A stretch of DNA of 42,574 nucleotides from Choristocarpus tenellus KU-1152 (taxonomy: Eukaryota; Phaeophyceae): NCBI GenBank assembly GCA_964200185.2, contig CAXNAD020000029.1, positions 1 to 42,574 of the forward strand. Reading direction: 5' to 3'. The notes below the pieces were generated by a model, which worked only from the letters and a program-made list of their open reading frames with translations, was not told the origin of the DNA and made no database searches. Positions 1 to 10,539 of this stretch are shown here, one piece after another. Made by a program: the position numbers and the translations under genes. Positions within the stretch are counted from its first letter, which is position 1. Each line of letters opens with the position of its first letter.

Positions 1-590
1 CATGAAAAAATCGACCCCAAATGGACAGCCGCCACCCCCTCCCAGATACTTTGAGCCTTTACAGCTTGAGAAGGTATGTATATCTAGTTTCACTCCAAGG
101 CGATAAAAAAAGATGCCGATAATTCTTGAAGGCTACACCATTGGCTTTGCCCACTTGGCGGTTCAGAGGTTATCTATCAGACTAGTAAAGGCACAGTGAG
201 GGGAAAACACAAGACCATCTTCTTAGACTCACATAACGGGTTGGTTTTAACATTCAAGAGCATGTATGCAATTCATACCATTTTCACATTTTTTAGTTTT
301 TGTAACTAGATGCACACACAACACACAATTTGAGTCCACCTTTTTCTTTGGTTCAAAGGCAACCCAGCAATATGTTGGGACCAGCTGACAATCAGAAATT
401 ATGGGTTTTTCAATAACTCATGACGTTGTTCCTCCAACAATTCCACCCAAATAAACCTAATCTGTGGTGATACTGAGTTCCATCCGTTCAAATCTTCCGG
501 GGGCATATAGGAGACGGGCATGTCCACACCGTTCTTCTAGCTACGTTTTCTACCTGTTACACGGACCTTTCTGTATGAACTGACTGGTTC
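1..590. other. Left edge, no gene recognised
   Basis: I see no coding block, RNA gene or repeat here. The last five bases before element A form the left copy of its target duplication, so at least the right end of this stretch was the insertion target of element A and should continue at 6013. Confidence 0.5.
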
Positions 591-595
591 GGTTG
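591..595. repeat. Target-site duplication of element A, left copy (GGTTG)
   Basis: GGTTG abuts the TG start of the 5' LTR and recurs directly after the CA end of the 3' LTR at 6008-6012. Five base pairs is the usual duplication length for Ty1/copia integration. Confidence 0.88.
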
Positions 596-971
596 TGTAG
601 AGAATGTGCTTTTTACTCATGTGTAAAAGAAGATTCTGTTGTAGAAGAAACAACCAAGGATGACACAATGTCAAGGGTGACAAGACAATGTTTGTGTTCT
701 GAAGGATAGTAGATGTGTTTGGGTTCAAGAACTATAATATTAATCTTTTTTACTAGAATATTCAGGAACAAGAAGCATTCATTGTTGGATGTAATCTGTG
801 ATTAGTGATTGCTGATCCATAGAATATGAATGATTTGGTGACATGGACACCCCCCCCCCCCGTTTGGATGGTGTTTCGCACTCCATCTTTCTACCTAATA
901 CAACATAAATGTGAAGAAATAAATTTACATATTTCATTATCAAGACTTAGGATTCTACACATACTTTGACA
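596..971 (+). repeat. 5' LTR of element A
   Basis: It starts TGTAGAGAATGTGC and ends in CA. It aligns along its whole length with 5672-6007, with several short indels, the largest around 640-690. It contains a run of 12 C at 850-861 that is only 7 C in the 3' LTR. The same sequence in reverse orientation forms the solo LTR at 40053-40392. Confidence 0.92.
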
Positions 972-1049
972 TCCTAGCTAGCATACTTTTTTTTAAAGTG
1001 TGCTGATATCTCAGGAAAGCTAGTAGTAGAGGGGTCAGACGGGATCCCA

Positions 1050-1768
1050 ATGGCGTCTGCTGTCAGTAACGTGAACATGGAGGATGAAGATGTTGGGGTG
1101 GAAGTACAGGGCTTCTATGATGATGAGGATCTAGACAAGGGGAATCGCAACTTCATGAAGGACTGCGGAAGTGGACCTGCAGCGCCTCATCCCACTTCCT
1201 TCAAGATTTGTAGTGTATAATAATAACGACGATGGGGAGGAATTTCCCTCGTACAAGAAACGATTGTTAACTCGTGCTTCCATGGGTGGTTGGATGGATG
1301 CACTATTATTATCTCAAGACCACATCAGGGTGGGCCTTGAAGGAAGTAACACGTCAAGGTGGACATGCCGGGAAGTCAAGAAGCCAGCTTGATGTCGACT
1401 GGGCTGGTTATGAGTGTAGGTGGATTTGCACTCGACATTGTTGATAATCATGACAGCCTGTCTGAAGCTTTTCAGGCATCGAGAAACCGTTTCGAAAGAG
1501 ATGGTATCAACGAACGAGCGATTTTGAGGACCAAATTGGGACGGGCCCTGCTGATATTATTCAAGAGATGGAAAAGCTGGTGAAGAAGTTGCGGAGTCTT
1601 GGCATCGAACCAGACGAGGAAGAGCAGCTGACAGTGATTCACAACTGTTTTGCTGAGAATATAGATGGTGGTGCAGTGACTACACAGAGGAAGAGTCGTG
1701 GTCGAGGGAAGGCGAATTGTGGAAATAATGGACCGCCGAAGATGCTGGAGGCTTCTCGACGGTGAGGG
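1050..1768 (+). pseudogene. Gag remnant of element A
   Basis: An ATG in a good context at 1050 opens 56 codons ending at 1220. The Gag reading then continues in other frames (about 1171-1390, 1390-1560, 1555-1765). The pieces read as a copia-type Gag: a segment rich in YNNNDD and FPSYKKRL, a helical middle part with SVGGFALDIVD, and a tail with EMEKLVKKL followed by basic RKSRGRGK. A Gag tail normally carries a CX2CX4HX4C zinc knuckle; here the basic tail has only an isolated cysteine, so the knuckle is lost or was never present. At least three frame changes make this non-functional. Confidence 0.72.
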
Positions 1769-1779
1769 ATGAGGACATT

Positions 1780-2120
1780 GAACAGTGGGATGATGTATGG
1801 TATTTTGATACTGGGTGCTCCACCAATATGACCAACAACCCCATTGCCTTGATAGACCAACGACCTGTTAGTGGAAAGTCTGTGACTGTAGAGGAGAGAA
1901 ACTTCGTGTTATCATAGATGGAAACTTGCCACTACGTTGTATGCAGAATGAGAAGGTTTATGATTTTGTTTTGTGCAATGTGTTGGTTAGAGTTGAAGTT
2001 CAATCTTTTCTCAATGGTTCAAGCTGGACGCCAATCTGGTCGAGGATGTTTTTGGCGGGAGGAAAATTCTTTGAAGTTCATCAACCTCTGGAAAGAATTT
2101 TGATTTGTTCATATTGAAGG
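1780..2120 (+). pseudogene. Aspartic protease remnant of element A
   Basis: The sequence at 1798-1815 encodes WYFDTGCS, the catalytic Asp-Thr-Gly triad of a retrotransposon protease (Asp codon 1807-1809). Downstream, 1920-2040 encodes FVLCNVL and then KFNLFSM, the usual end of a copia protease. A stop at 1915-1917 and a frame change at about 1990 break it. The next coding material is the repetitive LAQ domain. Confidence 0.75.
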
Positions 2121-2213
2121 CTAGAAAGAGAATGCCTACAACACCTACACCATCACGTAGGGCAACTCCCCCCTACCCACCTGATGAGACCGAAGTGGCA
2201 TTTGCGCTTGGAG

Positions 2214-2560
2214 GAACAGCAGCAATCAACCTTGCCCAAGAGGGGACTGGAGGTGCTAATTTCGCGCTGGATGGGGATGGAAGTATCGACCTCGCCCAGG
2301 AGGGAGGGGGCTAGAGGAGTCAACCTTGCACAGAATGAGGCTGAAGGTATCGACGTAGCCCACGCAGGAGCTAGAGATGCCAATCTCGCCCAAAAGGAGA
2401 CTGGTGGGGATATCGATCGAGAAGTATTGATGTTTGAGGCTACTACATCAGCGGAGGATGCTGTAGTGATGAGTAGTTTACCCCCTCAATGGGTTGAAGT
2501 TAATGCCATTGTCCCAGAAGGGATTGTTGGGGATGAGGGACCTACCCCAAAGATGGCATC
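2214..2560 (+). repeat. Tandem decapeptide (LAQ) repeat domain in element A polyprotein
   Basis: About six degenerate units of 10 codons follow the pattern [I/V]-[N/D]-L-A-Q-E/K-x-x-G-G between about 2218 and 2410, for example INLAQEGTGG, VNLAQNEAEG and ANLAQKETGG. A one-base frame change lies in the G-rich run near 2310. The segment ends with VEVNAIVPEGIVG and GPTPKM. The same units, in the same order, occur in element B (about 8150 to 7860, -). I know of no standard copia domain with this pattern. Confidence 0.7.
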
Positions 2561-2759
2561 GCCAGTGTTTGATCCAGGGGTTCAACTAGTACGACTGCAA
2601 CAACAGAGGTGGGTGTTGAGGAGGAGCTCGCCTCAAGTTTGGAAACTGGTGATATACAACTGGCATCAACATCAGGCAATGATGAACCTGATGAGCTTGC
2701 CCAAGGTGGGGCTGGAGCTTTTATTACGGTCCAGTAGGAACCGAGTAGTGAGATGCGCC

Positions 2760-3483
2760 CTACTACTTAAGTGGGTATCAACCAGATGCATATGGAACTC
2801 GGTCACTGCTATGAGGCAATGATACACAGGTATGCCAAGGATTGTGCGATTTTTTAAACTGGGGATTGGTAACAATACTGTAAGGGGTGCGCTATTGGCA
2901 AGGCTAATCGAAAACCAGTACTCAAGGTAACAGAGAGTAAGTCTGACCAACGGTTGGGACGGGGTTCATAGATTTGAGCGGACCGAAGTCAAGGACAAGA
3001 AGCCTGGGTGGATACCTTTACGAGATGCTGATGGTATGTGACAGGGCAGGAATAATATGGATTCGATTCCTGCGAGCCGAGATTGAAACTGAAATGGTTT
3101 TTCGGGTTTTTATTAGAGATGTGGCAGATGTGGAAAGTTTGCGCATAGGGTGCGTGAGGACTGATGAGGGCACGGAGTTCAAGAATGGGAACTTTGAGGG
3201 GGTGTTGGATCAACACAAGATTTGACATGAGTACACCGTTCCGGGTAACCCCCAATTGAATGGGAAAGTGGAACACGCGATTGCACTGATAGCGGAGAAG
3301 GGGTTGGTCATGATGCCCGCGGCTGGATTGGGGGATTGGTTGGGTTTGTTGGCGGAGGCGCACAACATGGCTACCACATTAACAAACCTTTGTCCCACGT
3401 CTGCTGGCCCCCACTGGAAATCACCTTATGAAAGGTTTTTGGTGTTCCAACCCATACTCACTTGTTGCCTTTTTGGGTTCTAA
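2760..3483 (+). pseudogene. Pre-integrase HHCC and integrase core remnant, element A
   Basis: Around 2775-2930, broken by stops and frame changes, are the pieces QMHMELGHCYEAM and CKGCAIGKANRKP, which match the HHCC zinc region ahead of a copia integrase. From 2974 the core reads with a first catalytic Asp in MVCDRAG, RTDEGTEF for the second Asp, and NGKVEHAI for the catalytic Glu. A single TGA at 3223-3225 interrupts the core. The block then runs into SPYERFLVF, the conserved segment near the integrase C-terminus, and ends at a stop at 3481. Confidence 0.85.
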
Positions 3484-3542
3484 GGGTTCACAAGATTAGA
3501 CCAACGGATGCATAAGTTGCTCCAAGAGCCGAACCTTGTTTA

Positions 3543-4985
3543 ATGATGGGATGTTCTTCCAACCACCCTTATGATTCTTTGCGGGTTCTTAGAAATTCAG
3601 GTCAAACAGTCAACAGGTGTGACTATGTTTGGGAACCTTATTTTGTCGCTGGGATTAACGAGATTTGGGATTTAATCTCGGAGGAGAAGCAAGAAGACTT
3701 TGGGCGGAGGACTGGGGATTTGGTGTTGGAGGGAATTTCTTTGGGATCGGAAGAAGAGGTTCCAGAGGAAATGATTTTAGAATGGGTATCTTTCGAACAA
3801 GTGGGTTTGGATTCGGAATTTGGAAGCGGGGAAGGTGGAATAGATATGAAGAATACTATGGAGGATGAAGATACCAATGGGATCCTGAACACTGGTGTTG
3901 ATGGTATGGATCCACGTACATCACAGCAGGGGAGTGGTGGAAGGTTGTTACTGAGACTGGCGGACCATAACAGTGACCCCCCACCTGAACCTGGTGAACC
4001 ATCAGAACGTGCAGTCCAGTATGAGTGGAGATTGACTGGTCTACTTGTGGGTGGGAAAGATAAACCCCTCCCACCAGAACCTAAGACTATGAGAGCGACG
4101 GAGTCTGAGGAGTGGCCTTTATGGAAAGCAAGTATTGATGAAGAAGTGAATGATCTGTATAGAAGGGGAGTCTGGATTCAAGTACCTTGCCCCACTGATG
4201 GTCAAAAGGTACTCTGGACAAAGATGGTGTTTACCAGGAAGGTGGATGCTAGTGGAGAAGTGGAAAGGTACAAGGCCAGGTTGGTTGTCCAGGGCTTCAG
4301 GCAGAGGAAGGGGGAGGACTACTTTGAGTCATTCTCATCAACACCTACACATGCTTCTCTTCGCATGTTACTTGCACTATCAGTGAAGATGAATTATGTG
4401 TTGATCCACAGTGATGGGAAGAAGGCCTTCACACAGGCTGACTTGGAGGAAAATATCGATGTGGAACTTCCTGAAGGAAAGGCAAAGTTTGATGGAGCAG
4501 TGGGATTACTGAACAAGTCCCTGTATGAGATAGTCCAGGCTTCTTGGAACTGGAATTTTCTGCTGGTGGAAGCTTTGTTGGAGTTGGGATTGGAGAAATC
4601 TGAGGCAGATCCATGTCTGTTCAGAATAGTTGTCGATGGTGAGGCTTTGATGATCATGATTGTTCACGTTAATGACATGCTGGTGGCTGAGGAACCAGGG
4701 GCTGGTTATGCTGTGCGTATCATTGAGGGACTTAATAAGAGGTTCCCGGTGGTGAATTTGGGTGAGGTGACCAAATTTATGGGATGCATAATCATGAGGA
4801 ACAGGAAAATTGGGACACTTGTGGTGGGTCAGAGCTTGTACATCGGAGAGCTGTCTGAAAGACATGCTATTGGCACGACTTATGAGCTACTGTTCATCAC
4901 AAAGAGAGTGGAGAAGGAGGGACCTGTTCCAGACAACTACAGATCTATCATTTGGTGGTATACGATGGGCTGCTATCATGACTAG
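3543..4985 (+). pseudogene. Integrase C-terminus and reverse transcriptase of element A
   Basis: This 480-codon open frame is the best-preserved part of element A. Residues 1-180 are an acidic linker after the integrase. Residues 190-220 carry EEWPLWKASIDEEVNDL, the usual entry into the copia reverse transcriptase. Then come KARLVVQGFRQRKGEDYFESF, HSDGKKAFTQADL with the first catalytic Asp, and HVNDM at residues 375-379 where the family has YVDD. Asn replaces a catalytic Asp, so the enzyme would be inactive as written. The frame ends inside the transition to RNase H, which continues in another frame. Confidence 0.9.
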
Positions 4986-5610
4986 ACCTGATTTATGCCT
5001 TGCAGTTAAAGAATTGGCTTCTTGTGTGGAAAATCCAAGTTTATCTGATTGGTATGATGCTAGGAGAGTGATTGGGTACCTGTTGGGTACTAAAGAGCAT
5101 TGAATTACCTTTGGTGACTTTGGATTGTATGGGAATGGACCAAGGGATCAGTTAATTGGCTATACACATGCTAATTATGCAAATTGCAAGGATAGTCGAT
5201 TGTCTGTTTCTGGTGGTGATGTTTGGGGGAGGATGTGTTGATAGGTGGTCTAGGAAGCAGAAAACGGTTAAACTGCCTACTGCTGAGGCTGAGTATGTTG
5301 CACTGTGAGTTGGGGAAAGAGGTTATGTTCCTAAAGCAAGTGCACATGTTCATGCAACCACAATATAAAGATTACTTGGTGTTTGTGTTTGAGGACAATG
5401 ATGGTGCAATTAAGACTTCACAGAAGACAGTATCTGGTGGTAGAATTAAGTACATAGACATTAGGTACCACTATGTACGGCAGCTAGAGAGGGAAAGTGA
5501 AGATTGGATATGTACCTACGAAATTCCAACATGCAGATCTTTTTACCAAGGGTTTGTCTAAGGAATTGTTCGATAGGCATGCAGATATATCATTATGGGT
5601 AATGTGTGAT
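4950..5610 (+). pseudogene. RNase H domain remnant of element A
   Basis: Fragments in successive frames match a copia RNase H: IMTRPDLCLAVKELA (about 4970-5015), SVSGG (about 5205), EVMFLKQVHMF (about 5311), FEDNDGAIK (about 5386) and KYIDIRYHYVR (about 5450). The segment after 5230 is an open frame of 112 codons to 5561. Stops at 5101 and between 5220 and 5280 disrupt it. The polypurine tract and 3' LTR follow. Confidence 0.85.
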
Positions 5611-5655
5611 GTGATATGATGTGTTGCGTTTGAGGTGATATTTTTCACTTGAAGT

Positions 5656-5671
5656 TCAAAGCAGGAGAATG
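5656..5671 (+). promoter_or_regulatory. Probable polypurine tract of element A
   Basis: The purine-rich stretch AAAGCAGGAGAATG lies directly before the TG of the 3' LTR, where plus-strand priming takes place in LTR retrotransposons. It is called by position and composition only. Confidence 0.5.
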
Positions 5672-6007
5672 TGTAAGGAGTGTGCTTTTTATTCATGTGT
5701 GAAAGAAGATTCTGGAGAAGAAACAAACCAAGGATGACGAGACAATGTTTGTGTTCTGAAGGATAGTAGATGTGTTTGAGTTTAAGAACTAGAATATTGA
5801 TGAGTTCAGGAATAGGAAGCATTGTTGGAAGTAATCTGTGATTAGTGATTACTGATCCATAGAATATGAATGATTTGGTGACAAGGACAACCCCCCCGTT
5901 TGGATGGTGTTTCTCACTCCAACTTTCTACCTACTACAACATAAATGTGAATGAATTAATTTACATATTTCAATATCAAGACTTGGGATTCTACACATAC
6001 TTTTGCA
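5672..6007 (+). repeat. 3' LTR of element A
   Basis: It starts TGTAAGGAGTGTGC and ends in TTTTGCA. It aligns with the 5' LTR at 596-971 and with the reverse complement of 40053-40392. It is about 40 bp shorter than the 5' LTR because of internal indels. Confidence 0.92.
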
Positions 6008-6012
6008 GGTTG
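6008..6012. repeat. Target-site duplication of element A, right copy (GGTTG)
   Basis: Exact match to 591-595, immediately after the CA end of the 3' LTR. Confidence 0.88.
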
Positions 6013-6595
6013 ACAGTATACCTGATCACCACTAGTGCTCTACCTATTGCCCTGAGTTGTTTGAACCAGGAGATTTTTATTTTTTTCTCTCAAGGATCTG
6101 TTTTGTTTTTGTGCAGAACGGAATTCACACTAGGGAGGGGGTGAAGTCAAGGACAGATCCCATTTGGGGATCTTCAACACTATGATATGGTATCACGCAC
6201 AGACAAATACATTGCATGTGCCATCTTTTGTTCCAGCGACCAGTCGATGACCCTTTTTTTCCTCTTGTCTCAAGTTACAGGTTGGGGTTTGTCATTGTCC
6301 TGTATTACAGAGGACAACTGGGCGTGACTAGTAGTTCTCACTGTGTACACTCTTACAACTTTATGATAATATTCAATATCAATTCAAACACATCTGCAGG
6401 GGAAATGTGACGAACAAGAAATCGAATTGAAGAGTACAGGTTACAATCAATACGGATTTTCCAAATTTGAAATCAATACAACAGTTACACTTTCAGAGAC
6501 AAGGTAGTGGGTTGATGTCCCCGTTTGAGCGCACATCATACTCCAGGTGATTTGTGCCAATGGGTTTCACACATGTTGATCATGCTATTGTAGGT
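6013..6595. other. Spacer between elements A and B, nothing recognised
   Basis: No coding block stands out. The sequence GATATGGTATCACGC near 6185 resembles a copia primer-binding site core (TGGTATCA) but no LTR end lies in front of it. The 3' LTR of element B should lie here or just above, yet I find no direct repeat with the region beyond 10.1 kb. Confidence 0.4.
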
Positions 6596-6656
6596 TTATG
6601 GGGCTAAAAATATCCACCAATAGAAATGAACTCCTTCCAAATGTGATTGACCCTCA

Positions 6657-7320
6657 CTACAAAAGCAAAGGTGGCAACAAGAGCAAATAAGATTCTGGAC
6701 CTTGGTCAAAGGGAGCAATGATAGCTGTTGAAACAGCGGCCATATGTTTTGTTCTACCCCCCGAAGCTGTCTTCTCAGCCAACTTGATTGCCCCATTATT
6801 TTCTTCAAGCAATTGTACACAATAATTGTCCATAGTTGGCTCCAGAAAAAAATGGACTTGCTGAAAAAACATAACCTCCTTGTCCAAATCACACAACGAC
6901 ATACTCAGCCTCAGTGGTAGGTAAAGCAACAGTTTTCTGCATTTTAGACCACCAGCTCACACATGCACCCCCAAACATTACCACGCCACCAGTCACAGAA
7001 AACCTTGAAATCACACAATTGACGTAGTCTGCGTCAGCATAGCCAATGAGCTGGTCCCTAGGTGCAACATCATAAAACTGAAATTACCAATAGTCAAACC
7101 CCGCTTACTAGTCCTCAACAGATAAGCAATAACTCTTTCAGCCCCATTCCAATCTGTCACTGTGGAATTCACAAACTGCATTGCTAGGCTCCTTACTGCT
7201 GATGCTACATCAGACCTCGTCATGATTGATACCCACATTTAGATACTACTGATCATAGATCTGTAGTTGTCTGGAACAGGTTCATCCTGCTCCGTTCTCT
7301 TTCTCCCTCCAATCGTCCTA
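6657..7320 (-). pseudogene. RNase H remnant of element B
   Basis: From 7320 downward the minus strand reads EPVPDNYRSMI, then SIMTRSDVASAVRSLA (7230-7180), and after a gap EVMFFQQVHFF, EENNGAIKL and KTASGGRTKHM (about 6890-6740). These match the element A RNase H block by block. Stops and frame changes are frequent. The last part below 6730 has drifted beyond recognition. Confidence 0.82.
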
Positions 7321-7383
7321 CTCCCTCCTTGGGCCTCTGCACTCTCCCCTTTTCATCCATCTGCCCTGGTCGAAAATGTAGTC

Positions 7384-8700
7384 CTAACTTAATGAGTACG
7401 TAGACTGGGTCTTTGAATGTCTGTTTTGGATGCCCATTACCTCATCCACAGCACCATTCCACAAAGACCACTCTACTGACTTTATTGCCCCTCGCATTTT
7501 CAATTCCCGCTCAATTCCAGGTAACTCCTCCATTAGTTTGCCCGGTTCAGATGTAGGGTAATTAGTCGGATCCACATGTCCCAGCACTTGGTTCCTCACA
7601 CCCCCCTGCTGCGACACTGGGTTCATATTACCAATGTTAGTGTTCACCTGTTCATCTAACTCCCTTTTCTCCATCACCAACCCTATTGCATTTCCTACTA
7701 CCACAGGACTTAGCAGAACTTTCCTAGAGGCATTTTGACTGGACTCGTCCATAGTCCCACTCAGACCTGGTTCAACATTCTTAGCCATCAAACGCCCTAC
7801 CCCAAAATCCATATATGGGGACTCTAATTCTGTATTTGAACTTGTTGACCCTCCTGAATCAATAACTGCCCGTGCCATCTTTGGGGTGGGTCCCTCCCCC
7901 CCAACAAGCCCTCCTGGGACTATGACATTCACTTCAACCCTCTCAGGGGGAAGCATCCACTTTGCTACAGTATCATCCACTGATGTAATGGTGTCAAACA
8001 TTGATCCTCCACAATTAACATTGCCTCCACTCCCCTCTTGAGTGAGATCGACATCTCTAGCCCCAGTGTGGGATAGGTCAATACCTCCAATCTCATCCTG
8101 TGCGAAATCGACTCCTCTAGCCCCCCCCTTTTGGGCGAGATCATCAGATATCACAACATCCTCCTCTGACATTGCGTTCGCTCCAGTCGAGTCCACATAA
8201 ATATCTTCCCCCTTTAACAAAGCACGATTCTCTGTCTCCTTTGGAATTGGATGCCTATGACCCTTGCCGAGTGGGAAAAATTGACAAGATGGCCCCCATA
8301 TTCCAGTTAACAAAATGTTCTGCGCCGAAGCGTCTTTCCTGTCCAACCCCTGATGAACATCACCTAATCGCGTATGCAGCTCATTCACATCCCTCGATGC
8401 AGTTTTCTGGGTCAGGTTAATTCTTGGTGTGCCAGAAACGGATGTTGCATTGGTGGTAGGGACATCAGTAGAATCGGAGTCATTCCTCACACTCACTGTG
8501 TGCATCCCTACGGAGAATAATTCCTCCTCCCCTAATGACGCGAAGGTGAGATTTCGTTTCCCATTGTCCTTAAAAGTTGAGATTCTAGTGGGGTTGACAG
8601 ACCGGAAACTGTGACCATCTTGCATGCAAGCCTTGGCAGAATACAAGTTCACACCAAGATCAGGCACCACAAGTACGTAAGTGAGTACCACAGTCTCCAA
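7384..8700 (-). pseudogene. Element B polyprotein fragment: protease end, pre-integrase, LAQ repeats
   Basis: A 438-codon open frame. The start, LVVPDLGVNLYSAKACMQDG, is the end of the protease. Near residues 103-165 are ELHTRLGDVH, a cysteine, GKGHRHPIPKE and DIYVDSTG, which match the pre-integrase zinc region and the first integrase Asp. It then jumps straight to four LAQ-type decapeptide units and the GPTPKMA segment, so the integrase core was lost in frame. It ends with VEWSLWNGAVDEV, the entry of the reverse transcriptase, followed by a stop; the enzyme itself is absent. The long uninterrupted frame across a deletion joint is notable in an otherwise decayed element. Confidence 0.85.
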
Positions 8701-9150
8701 TTTTTACCACTTAGAACACATTCCAATTTGATGTCCCCCTTCTCCATGATGTCAAGTGTTCCACCACCTCCAACTGCAACTGTTCTATCACAAGCTTCAC
8801 AATTAAAACATGTTTATATTGGTCGCAGTAAAATTATGTGTGGCTCCACTGTCCCAAATCCAAACCTCAGCCATGACGGTCTCTTGAAGGGAAGTGATTT
8901 TACCTTACTAACAAGGTAACTCTTGATTAGTTACTGGAAAAACTCCTGATGTTGGTTGTCCTTCGCCAGATCCATCCGATTTTGGTCCTCCTCCCTTGTT
9001 ATTAGAACCATTCTTCCCCATCCAATTCTTCTTCTTCTGGATGTTCGGAGATTCCAGACCCCTTGACGATCCCATTCTTTTTTTTTGCGGACATGTGAAG
9101 CTTTGATGTCCTATTTCCCTGCATACAAAGCAAGAAAACCCCCCTTCACT
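8701..9150 (-). pseudogene. Gag zinc knuckle and protease active site, element B
   Basis: At 9132-9091 the minus strand encodes a 14-residue CX2CX4HX4C knuckle (C-FV-C-REIG-H-QSFT-C). After a lysine- and glycine-rich spacer, 8870-8800 encodes VWIWDSGATHNFT, the protease catalytic motif with the Asp codon at 8853-8851. A TAA stop follows shortly after. The rest of the protease continues in another frame into the fragment at 8700-7384. Confidence 0.88.
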
Positions 9151-10050
9151 CGCCTTCTGTTTCTTGATTTGTGGGGACTTGGATCGGAAGTGAGGTCCAT
9201 CACATTCCTAACAATTTGGTTGTCCACCAGTGCACCACCTCTCACCCCAGCTGATTCTGTCCCCTTTCAATAGAGCACAGTCGATATCTCTTCGGGACTA
9301 ACTTTTCCAGTTTTATCCACCCCTCTGCCGACTCGTCATCATCTATATGGGACAAGATGTTTTAGATACTCTTCACTGAATGAATTTTGAAGCCAACCCA
9401 CTCGATCTTCCTCTGTCAAGGAACCTCCCAAGCTCTTCAGCTCCATTATAAGAGCTTCCTTCTGGTTAATGATGTCAGCAGGATCTCCCCCAGGTTCCAG
9501 CACCATGTCCATCAATTGCCGTTTTATGAGATTTCTCTCCGTTTGTCCAGAATTAGCACAGTTCTTGACCAGTGTGGTGAATTCCCTTCATCTTCTCCAT
9601 CACCCCTTGCCATTCTCGCATGTCAGGCCCCACGAGTGCCTCTGATATAGAAGATGGTTCTGGATGGCATTGAGTAGATGGTACATACTCCCCAGATTTC
9701 ACGCCACACTTGGAGATTTGTACGTTGTCGCATGGTGTAGATACAGATCCACACCTGTTGGGGAATATTCCAAAGACAGTACCCTCAGGTGTTCCTTCGT
9801 TACCAGTAGCTCCCTCCATCCCAATGAGAGAGCGTGTGTAAGAACTGTTTTGCTCCACTTCCTCCTCGTTCCTGGTTCCCCCTTGAACGCAGGTTGTTTT
9901 GAGGAATATTTCTTTTATTTCGGGGCAAATACCGGTCTAGCCCCCACGGCCACCGTATCTCTAGTCCCAGCCCTAACCTCGCCCCCTTGTGCGGCTAATG
10001 TCCCTTATTGAATTGCATCCCCCCCTTGGGTCATTGTCAGTTCTTCAACT
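9151..10050 (-). pseudogene. Gag N-terminal and central region, element B
   Basis: Several frames carry Gag-like pieces: QLMDMVLEPGGDPADII, EALIMELKSLGGSL and EEDRVGWLQNSF (about 9520-9390), matching EKLVKKLRSLGIEPDEEEQ in element A. Further upstream, 10050-9650 is only weakly Gag-like, with low-complexity Thr/Gly-rich segments and several stops. The true start of Gag is not resolved. Confidence 0.65.
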
Positions 10051-10130
10051 CCGTCATCAATTGAGTTCAGATTTGTATTGAATCTTGATCTGTGCATCAT
10101 AGTTGTTGATCTTGACTCCCTCCTGGTGAT

Positions 10131-10500
10131 AGCTAAAATCCACATATATTAACTACGCAAGCACGCTTTTAAAGAATGTTATAGCATGTTAACCTGTCCT
10201 TGACAATCTATTGTCCCACATATCCAGTTATATTATTGTTTATTAGCTTGTATCACAGATGAGAAGAGAGTCAGACACTACCACTAGATGGGGCTCACCA
10301 AGCCTTACAGTAAATGATTCAGAGTACCAAATGACTCGACAGTTCTCTAGCACACGTCAGAAACACTCGGACTCTAACATTCCACCAATTACTTCTGGTC
10401 AAATACCCTGCCTAAATATCCTTAATATCCCGCAACATTGTCTGTGTGTACATAAAATATTACTTCTAATCATATTATCACAATTGGTCAAGCATAATCT
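10131..10500. other. Spacer between elements B and C, nothing recognised
   Basis: The 5' ends and LTRs of elements B (minus) and C (plus) should both lie in or near this stretch, yet no repeat or LTR end can be seen. Small open frames here look like chance. Confidence 0.4.
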
Positions 10501-10539
10501 TGACACCAGACATTGCTATAATCGTGGAGAGGGATGATC

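Larger units (their letters stand above)
596..6007 (+). mobile_element. Element A: Ty1/copia LTR retrotransposon, decayed but structurally complete
   Basis: The element has two similar LTRs (596-971 and 5672-6007) and between them, in the Ty1/copia order, Gag, aspartic protease, a pre-integrase HHCC region, integrase core, reverse transcriptase and RNase H. Both ends read TG...CA and the 5-bp sequence GGTTG flanks the element exactly. The coding region is broken by many stops and frameshifts, and the LTRs differ at many positions and by indels, so this is an old insertion. A typical CCHC zinc knuckle is not visible in Gag, and the reverse transcriptase active site is altered. I cannot see a clear primer-binding site directly after the 5' LTR. 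Confidence 0.93.
6600..10130 (-). mobile_element. Element B: internally deleted Ty1/copia retrotransposon
   Basis: Read on the minus strand, this block contains Gag with a zinc knuckle, a protease, the pre-integrase region, the LAQ repeat domain, a short reverse transcriptase entry segment and then directly an RNase H remnant. The integrase core and the whole reverse transcriptase are missing. It shares the LAQ domain, the GPTPKMA segment and the reverse transcriptase entry segment with element A, but its protease is DSGATHNF rather than DTGCSTNM, so it is a cousin, not a copy. I cannot find its LTRs, and the outer limits are estimates. Confidence 0.82.

Noticed and set aside
7384-8700. Host gene, because of its 438-codon open frame
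   Set aside because: Its start is a copia protease end and its end the reverse transcriptase entry, so it is part of element B.
10259-10537. Plus-strand open frame of 92 codons
   Set aside because: No similarity to the Gag segments of neighbouring elements and no start or splice context; likely chance.
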